A program made the position numbers and the translations under genes. DNA of 64,000 bases from JBBIJO01 sp037445895 (GTDB taxonomy: Bacteria; Bacteroidota; Ignavibacteria; Kapaibacteriales; UBA2268): assembly GCA_037445895.1 (NCBI GenBank), contig JBBIJO010000008.1, forward strand, positions 1-64,000. Direction: 5' to 3'. This document shows positions 1 to 9,491 of this stretch, piece by piece. Under the pieces are notes generated by a model, which ran no database searches, was not told the origin of the DNA, and saw nothing but the letters and a program-made list of their open reading frames with translations. The number at the start of each line of letters is the position of its first letter. Position 1 is the first letter of the stretch.

Positions 1-814
1 AATCGTATGTTTAACCAAAAAATTGTAGTTACGCATTGAAGGAGGGCAAGGAAATAGCTACCCACCAGTCGTAATTTTGAAACCCGTGATTACGAAGAAG
101 CTATTGCACAATAATCCTTCGAGTTGTTACGACAAGGAATTTTAGAATATATGAACGAAACCAACTTCAAAAATCTTTTGATGATTCTACGCTCGGCAGG
201 ATGCGTTGATATGTTCTCAAAGTCCTGTGGATTTTGCATACGTTTTTTACTTAACTTTAAAATTGCAAGGAATGAGGTCGGGTTCGATAGAATCCATAGT
301 AAGAAAATGGTTTGTTTTTTCGGTTCTCGCAGGTAGATATTCTGCTTCTCCAGAGACACAGTTTGACTATGACATAAGAAGGATTGATGAATATGGAACG
401 GAAACATATATGGACGCTGTCATACAGTCGGAGCTTTCGGGGAGAATAGGCTTCCTCAACAGCTTAATACTTATATCGCAAGCAATCCGGTTTTTTAATG
501 TATTTTTGGCTGCGCAAGTTATGATGCAGGACAAAGACTTCCTTTCGAGCCATATAACTGTTCACGATTTAATTACTCAAAAATGGGATATTCATCATAT
601 ATTTCCAAAAGATTATTTGAAAAGTAATGGCTCTGCAAAGAATAGGTATAATCAAATTGCGAACTATGTCATAATGGAAAGTGAGGCAAATATCTCCATC
701 GGCAAAAAACTGCCAAAGCAGTATCTCGAAGCAATTAGAAATCAATGTAATGATGGGGAATTGAAATATGGTGGAATTACTTCTAATATCCCCAAAAATA
801 CGAAAATATTTTGA
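1..814 (+). pseudogene. Decayed GmrSD/DUF262-type restriction nuclease, 5' end outside window
   Basis: Remnant of a DUF262/DUF1524-type protein, a family that includes the modification-dependent GmrSD nucleases. The best-preserved part is the C-terminal HNH-like block WDIHHIFPKDYLK (codons near 575-615) with downstream YNQIANYV, and the upstream block WFVFSVLAGRYSASPETQFD. It is broken. One frame has stops at 37-39, 55-57 and 112-114 and carries MNETNFKNLLMILRSAGCVD (150-215). The homology-like text then continues in another frame with FAYVFYLTLK from about 225. A second shifted block at about 450-497 reads RLPQQLNTYIASNPVF in the +1 frame before returning at a T-run. The C-terminus also ends early relative to what I recall of the family. 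I see no methyltransferase or intact partner in the window. Several independent lesions make decay more likely than sequencing error. Confidence 0.75.
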
Positions 815-855
815 AAGACTTTAGTTAATTTTGTTTGAGTCAATTACGAGGATAT

Positions 856-1104
856 ATGAAATTTGGATTTCGTAAGCCATCGCTCAAAAAAAGGATTGCC
901 GCAAGAACCTCTGTCAAGCGATATATCAGACACTCTCTGGGTTTCAAAGCACCACGCGGCTATGGCTGGATTACAAACCCCAAAAAAGCTCTCTACAATA
1001 GGATTTACTATAGAACAACAAAGGGGTGTATGATTGCGATTCTTTATTTAGGAGGAATAACTTCGTCAATACTTTTTTTGGTTGCTATCATTTTCTTTCG
1101 ATAG
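856..1104 (+). CDS. Small basic protein with C-terminal membrane segment, unknown function
   Basis: Encodes 82 residues. I start it at ATG 856 because GAGGA sits a few bases upstream; an in-frame TTG at 835 would add seven residues. The N-terminal two thirds are very basic and contain FRKPSLKKRIAARTSVKR and GYGWITNPKKALYNRIY followed by YRTT. I recognise this pattern from small proteins of unknown function in other bacteria but cannot name the family. The last 23 residues, from CMIAILYLGG to the terminal FFR, form a single hydrophobic helix. It lies about 40 bases after the decayed nuclease on the same strand, so it may belong to the same imported segment. No catalytic motif is visible. Confidence 0.6.
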   Translation: MKFGFRKPSLKKRIAARTSVKRYIRHSLGFKAPRGYGWITNPKKALYNRIYYRTTKGCMIAILYLGGITSSILFLVAIIFFR

Positions 1105-1141
1105 GGTAGAAAAACTTAAAAGCTTTGTGGAGACTTTCCCA

Positions 1142-2938
1142 CTATTTTTTTTCTCCATACACTATGTATGTTTTGGTTATCATATATTTCGTAAACTTGC
1201 TTTGCAAGATTTCCTCGACAGATGCTAATGTTTCTTTCAAATAAGTTTTGTCGTTTGGACTTCTTTCAATGATAATAAATGTTTTTCTTGGGTTGATAAG
1301 AGCAACGCGTTTGCGAATATTGCTAAGTTCTTTTCTTCCGATTTGTTGATAAATCTTACCTTCGTTTCGCCAACCAGCATTAACGCCGTCGAGGTAATAC
1401 GCAAGTTGTCCGTTGTATCCAAAAGAATTATAATCTATGCAAATATAAAATAACTGCCTATAATTGTTGTCGTTCAATAGTTTGGCAATTTGCTTTGCTC
1501 CGTCGATATATTTTTGTTCATCAATAAAAACTAACGAGAAAACGTGGATTAACATCGAAACAAGCAAAATTAAGGGAACAAAGATGCGTTTGGCAAAAAC
1601 CTCTATAAGGTTAGTTTTCCATAATGCAATTAGCAAAATTAATCCAAATCCAAGTAAAAAGAGAAATATGGTATGTTCAGAGTAGTTTATGCCAATCTTC
1701 GATAGAAATTCGTTCGGAACAGCAGATTTGCCTCGCATCGAAAGTCGAACATTATCGAACATTCCCCATAAAAGCCCGAGCAAAAAAGTAAATATGATAA
1801 AGATAATTTGTTTTTTTGGGTATTCCCCATAAAAAATTTTTGCAAGAACATTTCCGGCTATTATTGCAATTGGAACAAGCATAGGAAGAGAATAGTTGAG
1901 GTTTTTTGTTCGAACAAAAGTCGAGACCGCAAGTATAACGAAAAACCAAACAAAAATAAATGCATTCAACAGCGAAGTAGGTTGAATTCTCCATTTATTT
2001 TTCGGAAAATTTACTATTATATTGAAAATAGGAAACACGATGAATACTGAAAAAGGGAAGCGAACAATAAGTTGATTGGAATAGTAGAGCAAACCCAGTT
2101 CTTTCGTGTTGGCTTCGACTCCGCTAAAGGCACGTTGAAAGATGTGAAAACCGAAGAACCCATTGATAAATTCATTGCCGTGAATTGCTACCATATATAA
2201 ATGCCAAGGCAAGGCAACAGTAAATCCTAAAAGCAGAACCCAAAATAACCCGACGATTATTGTTCTTGCAGAACTTTTGGAAAAGCAGAATTCAAGTAAT
2301 AAAAAAACAAATATTACAATTGGAATAAATAAACCAACGATAATTTTGCTCATCAAGCAACAACCGAATGAGATGCCCGAAAAAACAGCATATTTAATTT
2401 GATGTGATTTCGAGTAGCGTAGGAAGAAGAAAAATGAAAACACAAGGAAGAAAAGGCATATCGAATCCAATTGTCCTAAACGTGTAAACGAAGTGAGTGT
2501 TGGGTTTGTGGCAATCAAAATCGCCGCAATAAAACCTGCCAGAGAATTATAAACTTCTCTTCCGATAAGAAATGTTCCAATAACGATTCCAACACCGAAC
2601 AAACAAGCCCAAAGACGTGTGGAAAAATTGTTAATACCGAAAACTTTGTATGTAAGAGCAGTAAGCCAAACCTGCAAAGGAGGGTGTGCTCCTGAATAAT
2701 AGCCGCCAACCGAATATGCCGATTGGTCGAACCAAACGCCAAAACGAAGAATTGCTTTGGCTCGGGTTGCATACATTCCTTCGTCCCAACCTTGGATTTC
2801 GCCGCAATCCATATTAATAAAACGTATTGAGCCAACGAAAAGAAGAATAATGATGGGAAATTCCTTCCTTTGGATATGTTTTAACCATCCAAGAGGACTT
2901 ATGAACAACGGAATTTTTATTCGATAAAACTTAGTCAT
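1142..2938 (-). CDS. GT39/ArnT-like polyprenyl-phosphate glycosyltransferase
   Basis: Integral membrane protein of about 598 residues with a dozen or so hydrophobic segments. The first periplasmic loop carries an acidic motif, GWDEGMYATRA, followed by GAHPPLQVW. This is the layout of the ArnT/PMT (GT39, PF13231-like) family, which moves a sugar from a polyprenyl-phosphate donor to lipid A, protein or glycan on the outer face of the inner membrane. Acidic residues in this loop are the expected catalytic site. FTRLGQLDS is also typical of the family. A GTG at 2950 would add four residues; I prefer ATG 2938, although neither has a clear ribosome binding site. It is transcribed alone, divergently from glutamine synthetase. 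The acceptor cannot be told from sequence. Confidence 0.8.
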   Translation of the reverse strand: MTKFYRIKIPLFISPLGWLKHIQRKEFPIIILLFVGSIRFINMDCGEIQGWDEGMYATRAKAILRFGVWFDQSAYSVGGYYSGAHPPLQVWLTALTYKVFGINNFSTRLWACLFGVGIVIGTFLIGREVYNSLAGFIAAILIATNPTLTSFTRLGQLDSICLFFLVFSFFFFLRYSKSHQIKYAVFSGISFGCCLMSKIIVGLFIPIVIFVFLLLEFCFSKSSARTIIVGLFWVLLLGFTVALPWHLYMVAIHGNEFINGFFGFHIFQRAFSGVEANTKELGLLYYSNQLIVRFPFSVFIVFPIFNIIVNFPKNKWRIQPTSLLNAFIFVWFFVILAVSTFVRTKNLNYSLPMLVPIAIIAGNVLAKIFYGEYPKKQIIFIIFTFLLGLLWGMFDNVRLSMRGKSAVPNEFLSKIGINYSEHTIFLFLLGFGLILLIALWKTNLIEVFAKRIFVPLILLVSMLIHVFSLVFIDEQKYIDGAKQIAKLLNDNNYRQLFYICIDYNSFGYNGQLAYYLDGVNAGWRNEGKIYQQIGRKELSNIRKRVALINPRKTFIIIERSPNDKTYLKETLASVEEILQSKFTKYMITKTYIVYGEKK

Positions 2939-3205
2939 TATTAGATACACACTATTGTATGCAACAAATTCTTTTACTATTCATAAATTATTCACCAAGC
3001 ATCGTCAATAATTACTAAAAAGTAGTAAGGATAAAAAAGAACAAAAATAATCAAATATACTAATTCCTGATTTTGAAACACACACATACATACATTATTC
3101 GATAGCGTAAATTTAAATTAAAGCTTACCTGTGGATTTTTATAGAATCGAAGAAAATGATACAGGCAAGAGCAAAAATTTCATAATACAACATATCTTTT
3201 TTTAT

Positions 3206-3213
3206 TATTTTTG
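3206..3213 (+). promoter_or_regulatory. TAnnTTTG promoter-like box upstream of glnA
   Basis: The octamer TATTTTTG ends 28 bases before the glnA start. It matches the -7 element known for the primary sigma factor of Bacteroidota. No convincing -33 TTTG is visible. The surrounding AT richness makes chance matches likely. Confidence 0.35.
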
Positions 3214-3222
3214 ATTTTTTTT

Positions 3223-3237
3223 AATAATCAAATTATT
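3223..3237. promoter_or_regulatory. Palindrome just upstream of the glnA start
   Basis: AATAAT-CAA-ATTATT is a perfect six-base inverted repeat ending four bases before the start codon. It overlaps a second repeat, TTGATT (3211-3216) with AATCAA (3226-3231). It could be an operator or a weak mRNA hairpin limiting translation. In such AT-rich sequence it could also be chance. Confidence 0.25.
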
Positions 3238-3241
3238 TTTT

Positions 3242-4561
3242 ATGGAAGAATTACTTGCAAAACTTAAAAAAGACAAAGTTTCATACGTGAATTTGCAATT
3301 TTGCGATATTCTTGGCTCGCTCAAAGAGGTTACAGCTCCCGTAAACGATATACCCGATATTCTCAAATATGGTGCTTGGTTCGATGGCTCTTCGATAGAA
3401 GGTTTTGCGCGAATTCACGAGAGCGACTTATTTTTAAAGCCCGACCCGTCAACTTATGCAATAATACCGTGGTTGAGCAATGGCGAAGAGCAAACAGCCC
3501 GATTTATTTGCGACATATATAATCCCGACGGCACCCCCTTCGAGGCAGACCCGAGGTATATCCTTCGAAAAGTCCTACGCAAAGTCAATGACTTAGGCTT
3601 CGAATTTAATGTTGGACCCGAGGTCGAGTTCTTTCTATTCGAGAATGGTTCATTTCCACCGAAACCAATAGACAAACGTGGTTATTTCGACCAAGCAGGT
3701 GAGTTCGCTCAACAAATAATGCGAGAAATTTCGAAAACACTAAATTCCTTTGATATTGCAGTTGAGGCGACTCACCATGAAGTTGCAATTGGTCAGTTCG
3801 AGGTTGATTTCCGTTATGGTAATGCTCTTACCACTGCCGACCGTGTCCTCACTCTACGAGCAGCAGTCAAAGCAGTTGCCCAACGTTATAATCTTCAGGC
3901 ATCCTTTATGCCCAAGCCGATACTCGGTATTAATGGTTCTGGAATGCACGTCCACCAGAGCCTATACAATATTAAAGAACAAAAGAATGGTTTTTTCGAT
4001 AGCAACGACCGCTACAACCTTTCGAAAATTGCTTATTATTTTATAGCTGGTCAGTTGAAAAACATCAAATCGATTACAGCAATTCTTTGTCCAACGATTA
4101 ACTCGTATAAGCGCTTGGTCGCTGGCTACGAGGCTCCTGTTTATCTTTCGTGGGCTCGGGTTAACCGCTCTGCTTTGATAAGAATTCCAAAATGGTTCGA
4201 GGAAAAAACCGAATCTGCTCGAATCGAACTCCGATGCCCAGACCCCTCGACTAATCCTTATCTTGCTTTTGCCGGGATGCTTGGGGCGGGTCTCGATGGA
4301 ATCGAGAACCAAATCCTACCGCCCCAACCAATCGAAGAAGACCTTTATCAGTTCGACGATGAAAAACTAAAAGAAATGAACGTCGATACACTTCCATCAT
4401 CTTTATATGAGGCAATTCTCGAATTTAAGAACAATCCTTTAACTAAGGAGATATTTGGGGATATTCTTTATCGGCGTTATATCAGAATTAAAGAACGAGA
4501 ATGGAACGAATTTAAAATCCAAGTAACACCTTGGGAATTAGAAAACTACCTCGATATTTGA
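3242..4561 (+). CDS. glnA: Glutamine synthetase, type I-alpha
   Basis: Makes glutamine from glutamate, ammonia and ATP in the cytoplasm. The 439-residue protein has the beta-grasp N-terminus with WFDGSSIEGF, the metal and glutamate site GPEVEFFLF, the ATP region GNGSGMHVHQS-like GINGSGMHVHQS, NSYKRLV near residue 290, and ARIELRCPDPSTNPYLA near the C-terminus. Length and the absence of the NLYDLP adenylylation motif (the corresponding stretch reads DLYQFDDEKL) indicate the I-alpha form, which is usually controlled by feedback or protein partners and not by adenylylation. It is monocistronic, with a promoter-like box and palindrome upstream and two hairpins downstream. There is no Shine-Dalgarno sequence before ATG 3242. 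No nitrogen regulator gene lies nearby. Confidence 0.96.
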   Translation: MEELLAKLKKDKVSYVNLQFCDILGSLKEVTAPVNDIPDILKYGAWFDGSSIEGFARIHESDLFLKPDPSTYAIIPWLSNGEEQTARFICDIYNPDGTPFEADPRYILRKVLRKVNDLGFEFNVGPEVEFFLFENGSFPPKPIDKRGYFDQAGEFAQQIMREISKTLNSFDIAVEATHHEVAIGQFEVDFRYGNALTTADRVLTLRAAVKAVAQRYNLQASFMPKPILGINGSGMHVHQSLYNIKEQKNGFFDSNDRYNLSKIAYYFIAGQLKNIKSITAILCPTINSYKRLVAGYEAPVYLSWARVNRSALIRIPKWFEEKTESARIELRCPDPSTNPYLAFAGMLGAGLDGIENQILPPQPIEEDLYQFDDEKLKEMNVDTLPSSLYEAILEFKNNPLTKEIFGDILYRRYIRIKEREWNEFKIQVTPWELENYLDI

Positions 4562-4584
4562 TTGTGTCCCGTTCCCCACGTTTT

Positions 4585-4613
4585 TCGATATTACATTTAA
4601 AATATCGAATTTT
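4585..4613 (+). terminator. AT-rich hairpin after glnA
   Basis: TCGATATT (4585-4592) pairs perfectly with AATATCGA (4601-4608) across an 8-base loop and is followed by ATTTTT. It lies 24 bases after the glnA stop, as expected for an intrinsic terminator, though the stem is AT-rich. Confidence 0.55.
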
Positions 4614-4618
4614 TAAAA

Positions 4619-4657
4619 AGCCCATTGGCTCGAAAAACCAACGGGCTTCTTTAATTT
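4619..4657. terminator. Bidirectional terminator between glnA and the SBBP gene
   Basis: AGCCCATTGG (4619-4628) pairs with CCAACGGGCT (4638-4647) with one mismatch and a 9-base loop. A-runs precede it and T-rich sequence follows, so it can act on both converging genes. Confidence 0.7.
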
Positions 4658-4673
4658 AGGAAATAATGAATTT

Positions 4674-7600
4674 TTAGTGGACTAATGGGAAACTAAGCAC
4701 TTTAGTGCTTTTCCCCATCGAAAATACAAGATAGTAGTATCCTCCGTGAATACCAGACACATCGATTGCAAACTTATTTTCGGTTGGTGTAATCTCTATA
4801 TTTTTTTCTAACACATATTGCCCTAATACATTCACCATCAGTAAGGATAGTGTTCCCGAATTATCGGAGGTAATCCCAACTTCTACTTTCGAATTATCGA
4901 ACGATAATATACGAACAGAAAATTGTGCTTTTGTCTCGATGGCTGATGTAATGACAGTATCGACTTCAATATTGATTTCTGGGGTTGAATCGGTCCGACA
5001 AACACCAGAGACAACACATTTGTATTTTCCTTCATCGTTTTTCGAAATCTTTTCGATGGTGAATATATTTTTGTTCTCTCCTAAGAGTTTAAAACCATTT
5101 TTGTACCACTGGTAAGTCAAATTTCTACCTTTAGCATTCACGGTTAAGGCTAATTTTTGGTCTTTCTTAATAGTAGTGTCGGATGGATAATATAGAATTT
5201 TTGTAGCGGGGATAACATTCAAAACAAATGCTGAACTTGTCACCGAAGGTTCACAAGCACCAGAAACAACAACTTTGTAACTACCCGAATTGGATTCCTT
5301 CAAGTTGCGTAAAATGAATATTGAATCTACAGCATTACTGACATTTGCATCGTTATATTGCCACTGATATTTTACCTTCGAACCTATGGCTTGAACCCAA
5401 AATTGTATTGAGTCGTCTTCGCAAACTTCCAAATTTTGTGGGTTTGACCCGACTTGTAAGATTTTTGGCAATTCAAGAATAGAAATTGGATTTGCAATTG
5501 TAGATATTAACCCTCGTTTGTGGGTAACTCTCAACCAGACTTTACCAACCAATGTCGAAGGAACATTGAACACATAAGAAGAGCCACTAACATTCGAAGC
5601 TAATGTTTTCCATTCATTGTCCTTTTCGGTTTTGATTTCTATGTCGAATGTGTCGCTGGATGTAAGTCCTTCCGACGACCAACGAATTGTCAGATTTGAA
5701 TTCGGGCAAATTTCCTCGTTTCCGAACGGTGCTTCCCAGTTCAGGGTAGCCGGCGAAGACTTCATCAAAAATCCGTCGGCTTGACCGCCATAGTTTGTGC
5801 CGGTAATAGGGTTGATAGTTGGTAAGCCGCTCGATTTAGTTTGTCCAGCTATATAATAATCCCCGGACTTTGTGAATAGCAAAGCTCGTGGAAAGTCGTC
5901 TTCGATGCCACCATATAAATTACTGAAAGAAACGCTACTACCGTCGTTTAACATCGAAACATAATAAATATCGTATTTACCAATTTTTTTGCCCGATGGA
6001 TTATTGACTATTGGAAAGTTCGCAGAGTTTGTATATCCAACAATAACAAAATTCTGGTTTAAATCATTATAGGAAATATTTGTAGGTATATCGTTATTTC
6101 CTCCTCCCAGAAAAGTGGAAAAAATCAAATCCTGGCTTTTATAAGTGTAACCATATTGGTCTTTAGTGATTATATTGGTTAGCGAGGCAACGAAAGTTTC
6201 GGCTTGGCCTTTTATAGTTTTTTGGTAAGCGTTTTGTGTTAATGGGAAAGTTATGTTCGAAGGCTCTTTATAAGTTTCTCCAACAAATACTATCTTTTCG
6301 TCGCTGCCGTAATAATATACAGCCCGAGCAAAGTCGTCGGCAACTCCCCCAAAAAATGATGCATAATTTACTGCCCCGCCATTGCCAAAAATTTTAATCG
6401 CTACTGCATCCCATCCTCCATTATATGACCTGTCGTATGGTGATTCAATGACATACGTATACCAAATTCTTACTGGAAATGCAGGGAAATCGCCAGAGCG
6501 TGTTGCGCCAACAATAAAAACAGTTTCCGATGGGGTTACAACCATTGAATATGCTTGGTCTTCGTCGGTTCCTCCGATATATGTTGCGTTCCTAACGGAT
6601 TTGCCTGTGTTGGATAAACGCAAGAAGAAAATATCGTTCCTTCCTTGCAATGTCGATTGGTAAGCACCTCCTGTTACTGGAAAGTTTGGCGAGTTCGTAT
6701 AACCGGTAAAATAAAGGCCATTATCCCCCGATAATTTAACCGAGGTTGCAATATCATCTTTACTTCCGCCAATGTAAGTGGAGAAAATTAAACTATCACA
6801 ATTTGGTGTTAGTTTTGTTCCAAAAGCATCGTATTGCCCATTGATAGAAGTCGTTACTGAATTGACAAGAGGAAAATCCGCAGAGTTGGTCGTTCCCCCA
6901 ACATAAACATAACCGGAACCATCAACCATAATATTAACTGGGTAATCAACTGCTGAACCACCTATAAATGTAGTAAAGAGCAATTTTCTCGTTGAACCCC
7001 GAACATCAAATTTGGAGATGAAAACTTCTTTTTCGCCGTTTAATACTTTATTGTATGTTCCGGAAGATGTCGGGAAATCAGTAGATTCCGTCCAACCGGT
7101 TGTCAGTATAATTCCAGGCGAAGTTTCGATAATATCTACAATTTCTTCGTCGGCACTTCCACCAAAAAAAGAGCACATAACGACGGGGTCGATTATTAGC
7201 TCCTTTGTTTTGTCGTAGTCCCCGATTTGGAACGAGACTTTTCCATCGGAAATCCGTTTAAAGCTGCATTCCACTTCTTTCTTCGAAGTCCCATCGTTTT
7301 GATATGCATATAAATTGCTATGAATAACTTCCCCAAATCGGGTTTTTAATTTTATTTCTTTGCTTCCTACGCCGATAATTTGAGCACCTTCGATACTGAA
7401 TATAATATCCTGTGGGTTACCATTCGGATGAACGATAAAATCATATTGTATATCCTCGCCGAACGATTTAACGGATAAATCAATCCCTTTCAATACATTA
7501 CTAAAAATGACATTTTCGACACTATAAACACCTTTTATCCATTTTTGGGGATTGTTGCCATAGAAATAATTAGCTCGCCAATCCGACTTTCCAAACTCTA

Positions 7601-7877
7601 TGCCCGATTGAATATTTGCATTGCTCAACATAAATTTCACCAAATCGCCTCGTTTGATTTTCTTTTCAGACAACGATTCGAATTGGAAATAATCGAACGA
7701 AAGTCCACTCTTATCAATAATCAAATTGTAGTTGCTCTTGAAAGAAACATATAAAATCTCGTTTTGCCATTGACCAAGATTTTTAACTAAGCTTCCATTT
7801 GGAAAAGGAAATAAATTTGTTGCGATTAACAGAAAGAGGGGAACTACCCAAATCTGAAAAACTATTTTTACTTTCAT
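4674..7877 (-). CDS. Secreted SBBP-repeat / Ig-like protein with T9SS sorting domain
   Basis: Large secreted or surface protein of 1067 residues. A signal peptide (MKVKIVFQIW to about residue 25) is followed by an N-terminal region with GNNPQKW and YDFIVHPNG as seen upstream of SBBP repeats. Residues of roughly 235-700 hold many repeats of the pattern YIGGSKDDIATS / YTNSPNFPVT, the beta-propeller (SBBP) signature. Two or more Ig-like domains with YQWQYN and YQWYKNG and paired cysteines follow at about 810-985. The last 70 residues (SVRILSF ... GGYYYLVFSMG ... KVLSF) look like a type A C-terminal sorting domain of the type IX secretion system. AGGAGG lies at ideal spacing before ATG 7877. Family members are generally uncharacterised; adhesion or a structural surface role is inference. 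It appears monocistronic. Confidence 0.85.
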   Translation of the reverse strand: MKVKIVFQIWVVPLFLLIATNLFPFPNGSLVKNLGQWQNEILYVSFKSNYNLIIDKSGLSFDYFQFESLSEKKIKRGDLVKFMLSNANIQSGIEFGKSDWRANYFYGNNPQKWIKGVYSVENVIFSNVLKGIDLSVKSFGEDIQYDFIVHPNGNPQDIIFSIEGAQIIGVGSKEIKLKTRFGEVIHSNLYAYQNDGTSKKEVECSFKRISDGKVSFQIGDYDKTKELIIDPVVMCSFFGGSADEEIVDIIETSPGIILTTGWTESTDFPTSSGTYNKVLNGEKEVFISKFDVRGSTRKLLFTTFIGGSAVDYPVNIMVDGSGYVYVGGTTNSADFPLVNSVTTSINGQYDAFGTKLTPNCDSLIFSTYIGGSKDDIATSVKLSGDNGLYFTGYTNSPNFPVTGGAYQSTLQGRNDIFFLRLSNTGKSVRNATYIGGTDEDQAYSMVVTPSETVFIVGATRSGDFPAFPVRIWYTYVIESPYDRSYNGGWDAVAIKIFGNGGAVNYASFFGGVADDFARAVYYYGSDEKIVFVGETYKEPSNITFPLTQNAYQKTIKGQAETFVASLTNIITKDQYGYTYKSQDLIFSTFLGGGNNDIPTNISYNDLNQNFVIVGYTNSANFPIVNNPSGKKIGKYDIYYVSMLNDGSSVSFSNLYGGIEDDFPRALLFTKSGDYYIAGQTKSSGLPTINPITGTNYGGQADGFLMKSSPATLNWEAPFGNEEICPNSNLTIRWSSEGLTSSDTFDIEIKTEKDNEWKTLASNVSGSSYVFNVPSTLVGKVWLRVTHKRGLISTIANPISILELPKILQVGSNPQNLEVCEDDSIQFWVQAIGSKVKYQWQYNDANVSNAVDSIFILRNLKESNSGSYKVVVSGACEPSVTSSAFVLNVIPATKILYYPSDTTIKKDQKLALTVNAKGRNLTYQWYKNGFKLLGENKNIFTIEKISKNDEGKYKCVVSGVCRTDSTPEINIEVDTVITSAIETKAQFSVRILSFDNSKVEVGITSDNSGTLSLLMVNVLGQYVLEKNIEITPTENKFAIDVSGIHGGYYYLVFSMGKSTKVLSFPLVH

Positions 7878-8200
7878 AAAACCTCCTAAAAAATCACCTC
7901 TAATATAATTAATAACCGAATGTCCATTTGTAACATTTACAACAAAACAATTGTCATATTTTAAACTACAAATTTTACTCTTATATTTTTTAGATTATGA
8001 ATAGATTATCGAGACAATGGATTAACTCCTTGTTTAAAAACTATCTTGAAATTGATTTTATTTTAGCAGCACCAGACATAAGACTTGTTTTTTTAATTAC
8101 TTTTGTCAAGATTCCAATTGAACTTTAAAATTCAAGTCTTTATGATTTAAATCATTAAATTTTTGTATATTTGAAATGACAACTTTGTTGAATGTCGTGA
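7878..8200. other. Divergent intergenic region, no gene seen
   Basis: This 323-base AT-rich stretch separates the divergent SBBP and nfeD genes. It contains the strong AGGAGG of the SBBP gene at its left end and the nfeD promoter-like box at its right end. I see no coding region, tRNA or clear hairpin. Confidence 0.6.
8166..8173 (+). promoter_or_regulatory. TAnnTTTG promoter-like box upstream of nfeD
   Basis: TATATTTG lies 27 bases before the nfeD start, within TTTTGTATATTTG, a string that recurs upstream of uvrA. It fits the Bacteroidota -7 element. No matching -33 TTTG is present at the usual distance. Confidence 0.4.
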
Positions 8201-9484
8201 ATGGATAAATTATTGAAATTTAGGCTTTGGGGATTCATACTAATAATGTCTGTTTGCAAAGTCGTTGCAAATGAAGTTACTCTATTGCGAATTGAATCTG
8301 CAATTACTCCATCGAGCAGTTCACAAATATTAAAGGCGATAAAGTTTGCAGAAGAGCGCTCCAGCAGCGCTCTTATTGTGCAATTGAATACACCAGGGGG
8401 GCTGCTCGAATCTACTCGCGAAATTGTAAGTAATATTCTGAATGCACATATTCCAATAATTGTCTATGTTGCTCCGAGCGGAGCGAGGGCTGGTTCTGCT
8501 GGTGTTTTTATTACACTTTCGGCACATATTGCAGTGATGGCTCCTGGAACTAACATCGGCGCGGCTCATCCAGTAGGATTACAAGGCGAAGCTGATTCTT
8601 CGGTAATGAATGAAAAAGTAGTTAACGATGCGACTGCTTTTATCCGTTCTATTGCTCAGCAAAGGAGTCGTAATGTGGAATGGGCTGAACAAGCAGTGCG
8701 GAAAAGTATCTCTTCGACCGAAAACGAGGCTTTAGCCGCAAAAGTAATAGATTTAATTGCTCCCAACATCGACTCGCTTTTAGAAGCCGTTGATGGCTGG
8801 AAAGTAAGGATTCGCCAAACTGAAACAACGCTCCATACAAAGAATGCCCAAATAATTGAGTATGAACTTTCGTGGCGAGATAAGTTGTTAGATTTTATTT
8901 CAAATCCAAACATTGCTTATATTCTTCTTATGATTGGGGTTTATGGTATTTTGTTTGAACTTTATAATCCTGGAAGTATTTTCCCCGGAGTAATTGGTGC
9001 ACTTTCTTTGGTACTTGCCGCCTATTCATTGCAAATGCTTCCTATTAATTATGCAGGTTTGGCTTTAATTATTTTGGCTATAATTCTTTTTCTTCTTGAA
9101 ATTAAAATTGCAAGTTATGGACTACTAACTATTGGTGGGTTAGCGTCGTTGTTTATTGGCTCAGTTATGCTTATAGATTCACCATTGGAATTTATGAGAA
9201 TCTCGCTAAGTCTTGTAATAACCGTTGTTGTTGCGTCTTTCATTTTCTTTACTTTTATTATAACGCTTGGGGTCAAAGCACAATTTCGGAGCAAGAAACT
9301 TGGTTTCGATGAAATGATTGGGCGAGAAGGCGTCGTTATCGACGAGATTACGCCAGAGAAGCCCGGAAAGATTAAGGTTATGGGCGAACTCTGGAATGCA
9401 TATTCCGACCAAATAATCCCAAAACACACCAGCGTTATTATCGAAAAAGCAGATTCATTTACACTGTTTGTTAAACCAAAATAG
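8201..9484 (+). CDS. NfeD-family membrane serine protease (long form)
   Basis: A 427-residue protein with a signal peptide, a ClpP/crotonase-like serine protease domain (residues about 25-215), four or more membrane helices (about 225-355) and a C-terminal OB-fold NfeD domain (about 360-427, with GREGVVIDEITPEKPGKIKV). The catalytic serine lies in GARAGSAGVF and the general-base lysine in MNEKVVND, giving the Ser-Lys dyad of the family. LNTPGG is the expected oxyanion-region motif. Long-form NfeD proteins cleave near the C-terminus of partner stomatins in archaea and are thought to help membrane quality control. The next gene, seven bases downstream, is just such a stomatin-like partner, so the two probably form an operon. 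Confidence 0.92.
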   Translation: MDKLLKFRLWGFILIMSVCKVVANEVTLLRIESAITPSSSSQILKAIKFAEERSSSALIVQLNTPGGLLESTREIVSNILNAHIPIIVYVAPSGARAGSAGVFITLSAHIAVMAPGTNIGAAHPVGLQGEADSSVMNEKVVNDATAFIRSIAQQRSRNVEWAEQAVRKSISSTENEALAAKVIDLIAPNIDSLLEAVDGWKVRIRQTETTLHTKNAQIIEYELSWRDKLLDFISNPNIAYILLMIGVYGILFELYNPGSIFPGVIGALSLVLAAYSLQMLPINYAGLALIILAIILFLLEIKIASYGLLTIGGLASLFIGSVMLIDSPLEFMRISLSLVITVVVASFIFFTFIITLGVKAQFRSKKLGFDEMIGREGVVIDEITPEKPGKIKVMGELWNAYSDQIIPKHTSVIIEKADSFTLFVKPK

Positions 9485-9491
9485 GTGCTTT

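Noticed and set aside
2939..3241. Possible small gene between the GT39 and glnA genes
   Set aside because: No open frame with a start and binding site; the sequence is AT-rich with promoter-like content only.
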